From NCBI GenBank assembly GCA_963854835.1, contig OY978526.1, forward strand, positions 67,494,765 to 67,558,764: a stretch of DNA of 64,000 bases, in the 5' to 3' direction. This DNA comes from Megamerina dolium. Its lineage: Eukaryota > Arthropoda > Insecta > Diptera > Megamerinidae. Position 1 is the first letter of the stretch. Each line of letters starts with the position of its first letter. The notes under the pieces were generated by a model. That model did not search any database and was not told where the DNA came from. It saw nothing but the letters and a program-made list of their open reading frames with translations. Positions 60,301 to 64,000 of the stretch are shown one piece after another. The translations under genes were made by a program, and so were the position numbers.

Positions 60301-61810
60301 GTTTCTCTGATTGAACAGGAAGCGAATGCTGGTAAATCCAATGATATACCAAAGGACGCTGATTACTCAGCAGCGGATGCGAATGTTATTGGAGAATCTG
60401 AAGAGACTGCCATATTGTTGGAAGAAATTGATTTTGTTTTAAATAAATCAGATGAACTGAAGCAAAAGCATTTAAAAGAAATAGAAGATCATGAAGATGT
60501 ACTCAAAGATCAATCTCTTAAAATTGCTAATGATATTGTTGAGAGTATGGAAGAAGTTGAGGTAAAAAATTCCAACACCACGAAGGTGATCAGTGAATTG
60601 CAATCATTAGAGACCGATGTTGATAATATAACAAAAACACCAAAAAAGATGAAAAACGAAAGACATGACCCTAAGGAAAAAGCTGAGACTGAAGATTTGC
60701 CGACAACATCTTCGTCATCATCACGAAAAAATAAAGACAACTCCGATTTGCCAACATTTACACCACGTCGTAGTGCCAGACGAGCTTCAATATCAGCAGG
60801 TGAAACAGCACCAGCTTCAACACCGGCGCGTGTTACACGGCGTAGAGCTTCAATGACTGCTGACTCGACGTTAACACCTAAACGAATTTCCAAACGTCGA
60901 CAATCAATGTCAGTAGATGAGGTAATAGTGGAGGTAAAGCGGGCGATCAGCTCTCCGTTTACACCTAAACGAATTTCCAAACGTCGACCATCAATATCAT
61001 TAGATGTGACCATGGAGGAGGATGAGCGAATGAACACCAAGGCATTAACACCTAGCAAAACGCCATCAAAGACAAAAAAGCATATCTTACATGAAATCGA
61101 AGTGAATATGGAAGCGATAGCTGAAGTGGAAGATACTGAAGTTGATAATATTCTAATCGAAGATGGAGACGAGACAAATTCAGGTGAGTAGACTGATGAA
61201 AAGAAGGGAAAGGAAGGAGGGCAAACTTTCATATGAAAGATGCTTGGGTAATTTAACAAATAATGCAGAAAAAATGCATTGAATTGCTTGACATTCATTC
61301 TTCACCTTTCGATTTTTTATCAAAGAATTCTTCAGTTGACTTTACATATTTGAATATCTTTGCTCTATTGTAGCAATTAATAATTTGCCAACTCAAAATA
61401 ATACGACTACCACAATGCACAAAGTTGAGGAGGAGGTGGAGGAAGAGATAAAGACACACGAACAAGAAAATAAAGTTATGGACGGTAAAGTGACAAGAGC
61501 GTTAAAAATTATTTAAATACATATTTAATATTCTTGTGAAATATTTTGTAGAAATTCTCGATGAAGTTATCGAAGAGAATATTTGTGATATTTTTGCTGA
61601 AATGACAGCCACTATAAACACGGATGAAGTGTGTAATGTACAAGATATTGGTAAGTTTAACATGTACTTACTAAATGTTGTTGGAATTCTATACTAAAAT
61701 ATATGTTTTAATACTAATACAATATATAGTTGCATCGAAATCCATAATGCAAGTTGAGCGTGATGGTGTGGAAAAGGATAATCAGTCTGATATAATTGCA
61801 GAAAAAAATG
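57361..61810 (+). CDS. FHA-domain nuclear protein with repeated CDK/Aurora-type motifs (Ki-67-like layout), 3' incomplete
   Basis: Seven exons, 57361-57537, 57627-57863, 57927-57964, 58065-61183, 61374-61484, 61552-61650 and 61730-61810, all with GT-AG introns and fitting phases. The gene continues beyond the last donor, probably outside the window. Exons 1-2 encode a forkhead-associated fold (residues about 5-105) with VHCEI and NGTRITILGKHFLWEF, but the usual phosphate-binding GR pair is GY. The rest is low-complexity and charged: many S/TP sites, a set of TFSPVKE repeats (about 59700-59930), and four TPxR-x-RRxS repeats (60755-61015). The small 3' exons (111, 99 and 81 nt) are all phase 1 and acidic. 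FHA plus repeated SP/TP motifs is the layout of Ki-67 and similar chromatin proteins; no sequence-level match is claimed. Not related to its neighbours. Confidence 0.8.
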
Positions 61811-62425
61811 GTATGTATTGTGCGCGTTGGACAAAAATCTAATATTTTTGGGGGGACATAAGTATACTTTCGAAGAAATGTGGGGTCAGTCGTACATTTG
61901 TCTCGCTCTAGGAGCGATTTCTGGGCAATTGTAGAATGATTTTTATTGATTTCAATATCATTCTGTTCGGGGAGCCTTCCTAATGAGTAAAGATAGGCAC
62001 GTTGTGAGCAAAAATATGAACATATACAACATATTTCAACATGTTTTGATTGCTTCACCTGATTGTCTGTGGTTATGCAATACAAAACATTGATGTACAC
62101 GTGAAAATGCTGATAAGAAAGCACTTTCCCACACAATTCCTAATACGTATGAATGAATAATGAGGAAATGGGGGTAAAGCACTAAATTTTAAACCCCACT
62201 AATTTTTTACTAATGAAATTTTCACATTTTATACTTTTGCGTAGTGCTCTTTAATTCATCTCCACTATCAACATTTGAATGTAGTGGTAATGCAAAATTT
62301 TTTCCATTAATTTCAATAATGGAATAATGAGTGTAAACAGATTTTAACTCAGCCCCGTGTAGTGGTAATGAGAACATTTTTAACTACAGCCTCCAATAGT
62401 GAAAGTGAAAATATTTCAACTAAAT
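61811..62425 (+). other. Intron of the FHA gene with short repeats
   Basis: No exon recognised. GTAGTGGTAATG occurs twice (62281, 62359) with CTCCACTATC/CTCCAATAGTG-like blocks between, suggesting an eroded local repeat. Confidence 0.4.
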
Positions 62426-64000
62426 TATAGTGCACGCTCGATATTCGCGACTACCCATTATCGTAACGGTCCAGTTATTGCGACAGCTTAATATTTAGCA
62501 TTGCAAGTTCTATAATGGCGACAATTGAAAAAAAAAGGTTCAATATGCGCGACTTTCATAATATACGCATAATGTAAAATAAGCAGTAATAACGGGAAAA
62601 TACGTTAATTTTTTTGAATATGAGTCTCTTTGGAGAATTTTGGTGATTTATTTTGTCAGTTTTTTTGTGTCTGTTGTGCATGATTTAAATATGGGAAAAG
62701 TTAAAAAAAGCCCACGATTACTCAAAAAAGTAGAGATTCTATGGAGGTTCCATAAAATCAATTTGCGCAAGTTACAAGTTGCATAAATTTTCGGTTTACC
62801 GCAGAAGAAGAAAGCAGAGTACCCGAGAATGGAAAAATGCTTTATAAGTGGTTTTCAAAACAAAGAAAGAACAATATCCCAATATCAGCAGAGATTTTGC
62901 GATCAAAAACCATTCAGTTGCATTCCAAAATTTGTCCAACCAATTCACGTTTCAATACTAGTGATGGATGATTTAAGAAGTTCACGCGTCGACATGGAAT
63001 TAGATTTTTAAAAATAACCGGCGAAAGGTTGTTCCCAAAACCTCATCTTCTTGATCCATTTGTAGTAGGAATTAAAGATTACATTGATAAGCATGGGCTG
63101 ACTCTTGATCATATCTACAACGCCGACGAATCTGGTTTGTATTATCGAATGCTTCCAAACCACACTCTCGTCGCATGTAATGAGGCAACGGCACCCGGGC
63201 GAAAAGTTTGTAAAGAGCGAGTTACTTTCTTGCCCTGTTCAAATGCGAATGGCACAGACAAACTGAAATTGGTGGTTGGAAAATCGAAAAATCCACGCGT
63301 TCTCAATGGTTTTTTCAATAATCCAACAATATACAAATCCAGTAATAACGCGTGTATGACATCATTGATTTTCAAGGATGTTAACTTTATTACATTTGGT
63401 AAAATAAGAATGTACATAAATAACTTTTTTTAGGTCCGAGAATTTTTGGTTTCGAAAGGTCTCCTACAAAAAGCAATTTTGTTTTTGAATAACGCGACGT
63501 GTCACCAAATTGCGGAACTAAAAAGCGATGACAGTTTAATTATAGCAATGAATATACCACCTAATTGCACTGCCATTATTCAACCGTTAAACCAAAATGT
63601 TATCAACTTGATAAAATTACACTACAAAAAACAACTACTCACCCATTTGCTAGGCGAGAAGGGGACAAATTTGAAGTTAAAGCTTAGCATTTCAATTTAA
63701 AAAAAAATTAAAATTCTAGCTACGTCCTGGAATAAAATATCCTCGTCAAGTATTAAAAAATCTTGGAATGCCTTGCTGACATTCAATAGCGAATGGAGTA
63801 TAGAAGACAATATGCCATTAAATCTTTTAAAAACTAAAATTCGGGAAGAAATCTCAGAGTTTTCAACTATTGCTACATTTATAGCTGAGCTTAGTCCGGA
63901 ACATAACTTCACAGAGGTTGAAATAAACAACTTGATTCGAGAGGAATTTCCCATTGAAAGTAATGATGAGCAAATAGAATTATCAGAAACAGAAGCGGAG
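62426..64000 (+). mobile_element. Decayed pogo/jerky-like transposon, right end outside window
   Basis: The probable left end is TA followed by GTGCACGCTCGATATTCGCG near 62431, resembling Tigger/pogo termini. A broken transposase follows. It appears to sit in an intron of the FHA gene, in the same orientation. Confidence 0.7.
62700..63960 (+). pseudogene. Pogo/jerky-like DDE transposase, multiply broken
   Basis: With frame changes it reads a lysine-rich N-terminal HTH, then a CENP-B/Tc5-type HTH (SDGWFKKFTRRHGIRF near 62960-63005). The DDE_1 domain follows: YNADESGLYYRMLP with the first catalytic Asp (near 63120), APGRKVCKERVT, and KSKNPRVL. A further frame continues with FLNNATCHQ and PPNCTAIIQPLNQNVIN. 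In both later blocks the expected catalytic aspartate (family LDNAPCH and QPMDQ) is asparagine. With stops near 63011, 63433 and 63699, it cannot make an active enzyme. Confidence 0.8.

Overview
The window is nuclear DNA of an AT-rich insect, most likely a cyclorrhaphan fly; a tephritid fruit fly would fit, but that is inference. The reasons are short GT-AG introns of 50 to 70 bp, proteins close to Drosophila Hsc70-4, CSN5, Gyc89Da/Db, Dhfr, Amt and Sdhaf3 (several of which I recall lying on Drosophila 3R, Muller element E), and a dense load of fly-type transposons. Layout: 1-2.8 kb holds decayed non-LTR retrotransposons and a tRNA-derived SINE. 2.8-6.9 kb (minus) is a membrane protein gene with a von Willebrand C domain, a polyglutamine-rich tail and an in-frame UGA just before its membrane helix. 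9.6-11.2 kb is an apparently complete Tc1-like transposon with an open transposase. 14-17.6 kb (plus) is the ammonium transporter gene Amt, with a SINE upstream. 17.7-22.7 kb is repeat-rich and includes a decayed Merlin element. 23.6-27.5 kb (minus) is Hsc70-4 with its large 5' UTR intron. 28-36 kb is repeat-rich and contains a small MADF-domain gene (minus) and several foldback elements. 36.7-37.9 kb holds the tail-to-tail pair Sdhaf3 (plus) and Dhfr (minus). 40.5-42.5 kb (minus) is an atypical soluble guanylyl cyclase. 46.5-47.6 kb (minus) is CSN5. 57.4-61.8 kb and beyond (plus) is an FHA-domain, CDK/Aurora-motif-rich nuclear protein gene that runs off the right edge, with a decayed pogo/jerky-like transposon in what appears to be its next intron. 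The most unusual part is 48.3-56.7 kb. A 2.35 kb piece of Amt (5' flank plus exons 1-4, cut in exon 4) lies there in inverted orientation, nearly identical to the original 34 kb away. It sits between two direct copies of a local block that differ from each other by roughly 1%. One junction is inside a SINE shared by both loci, and the other is blunt inside a Harbinger-like MITE. The left copy of the block is also a recombinant between two neighbouring MITE copies. This looks like replication template switching or a haplotype-chimeric assembly, and long reads across the junctions would decide. The single-copy genes are ordinary housekeeping or signalling genes with no operon-like relation to each other.
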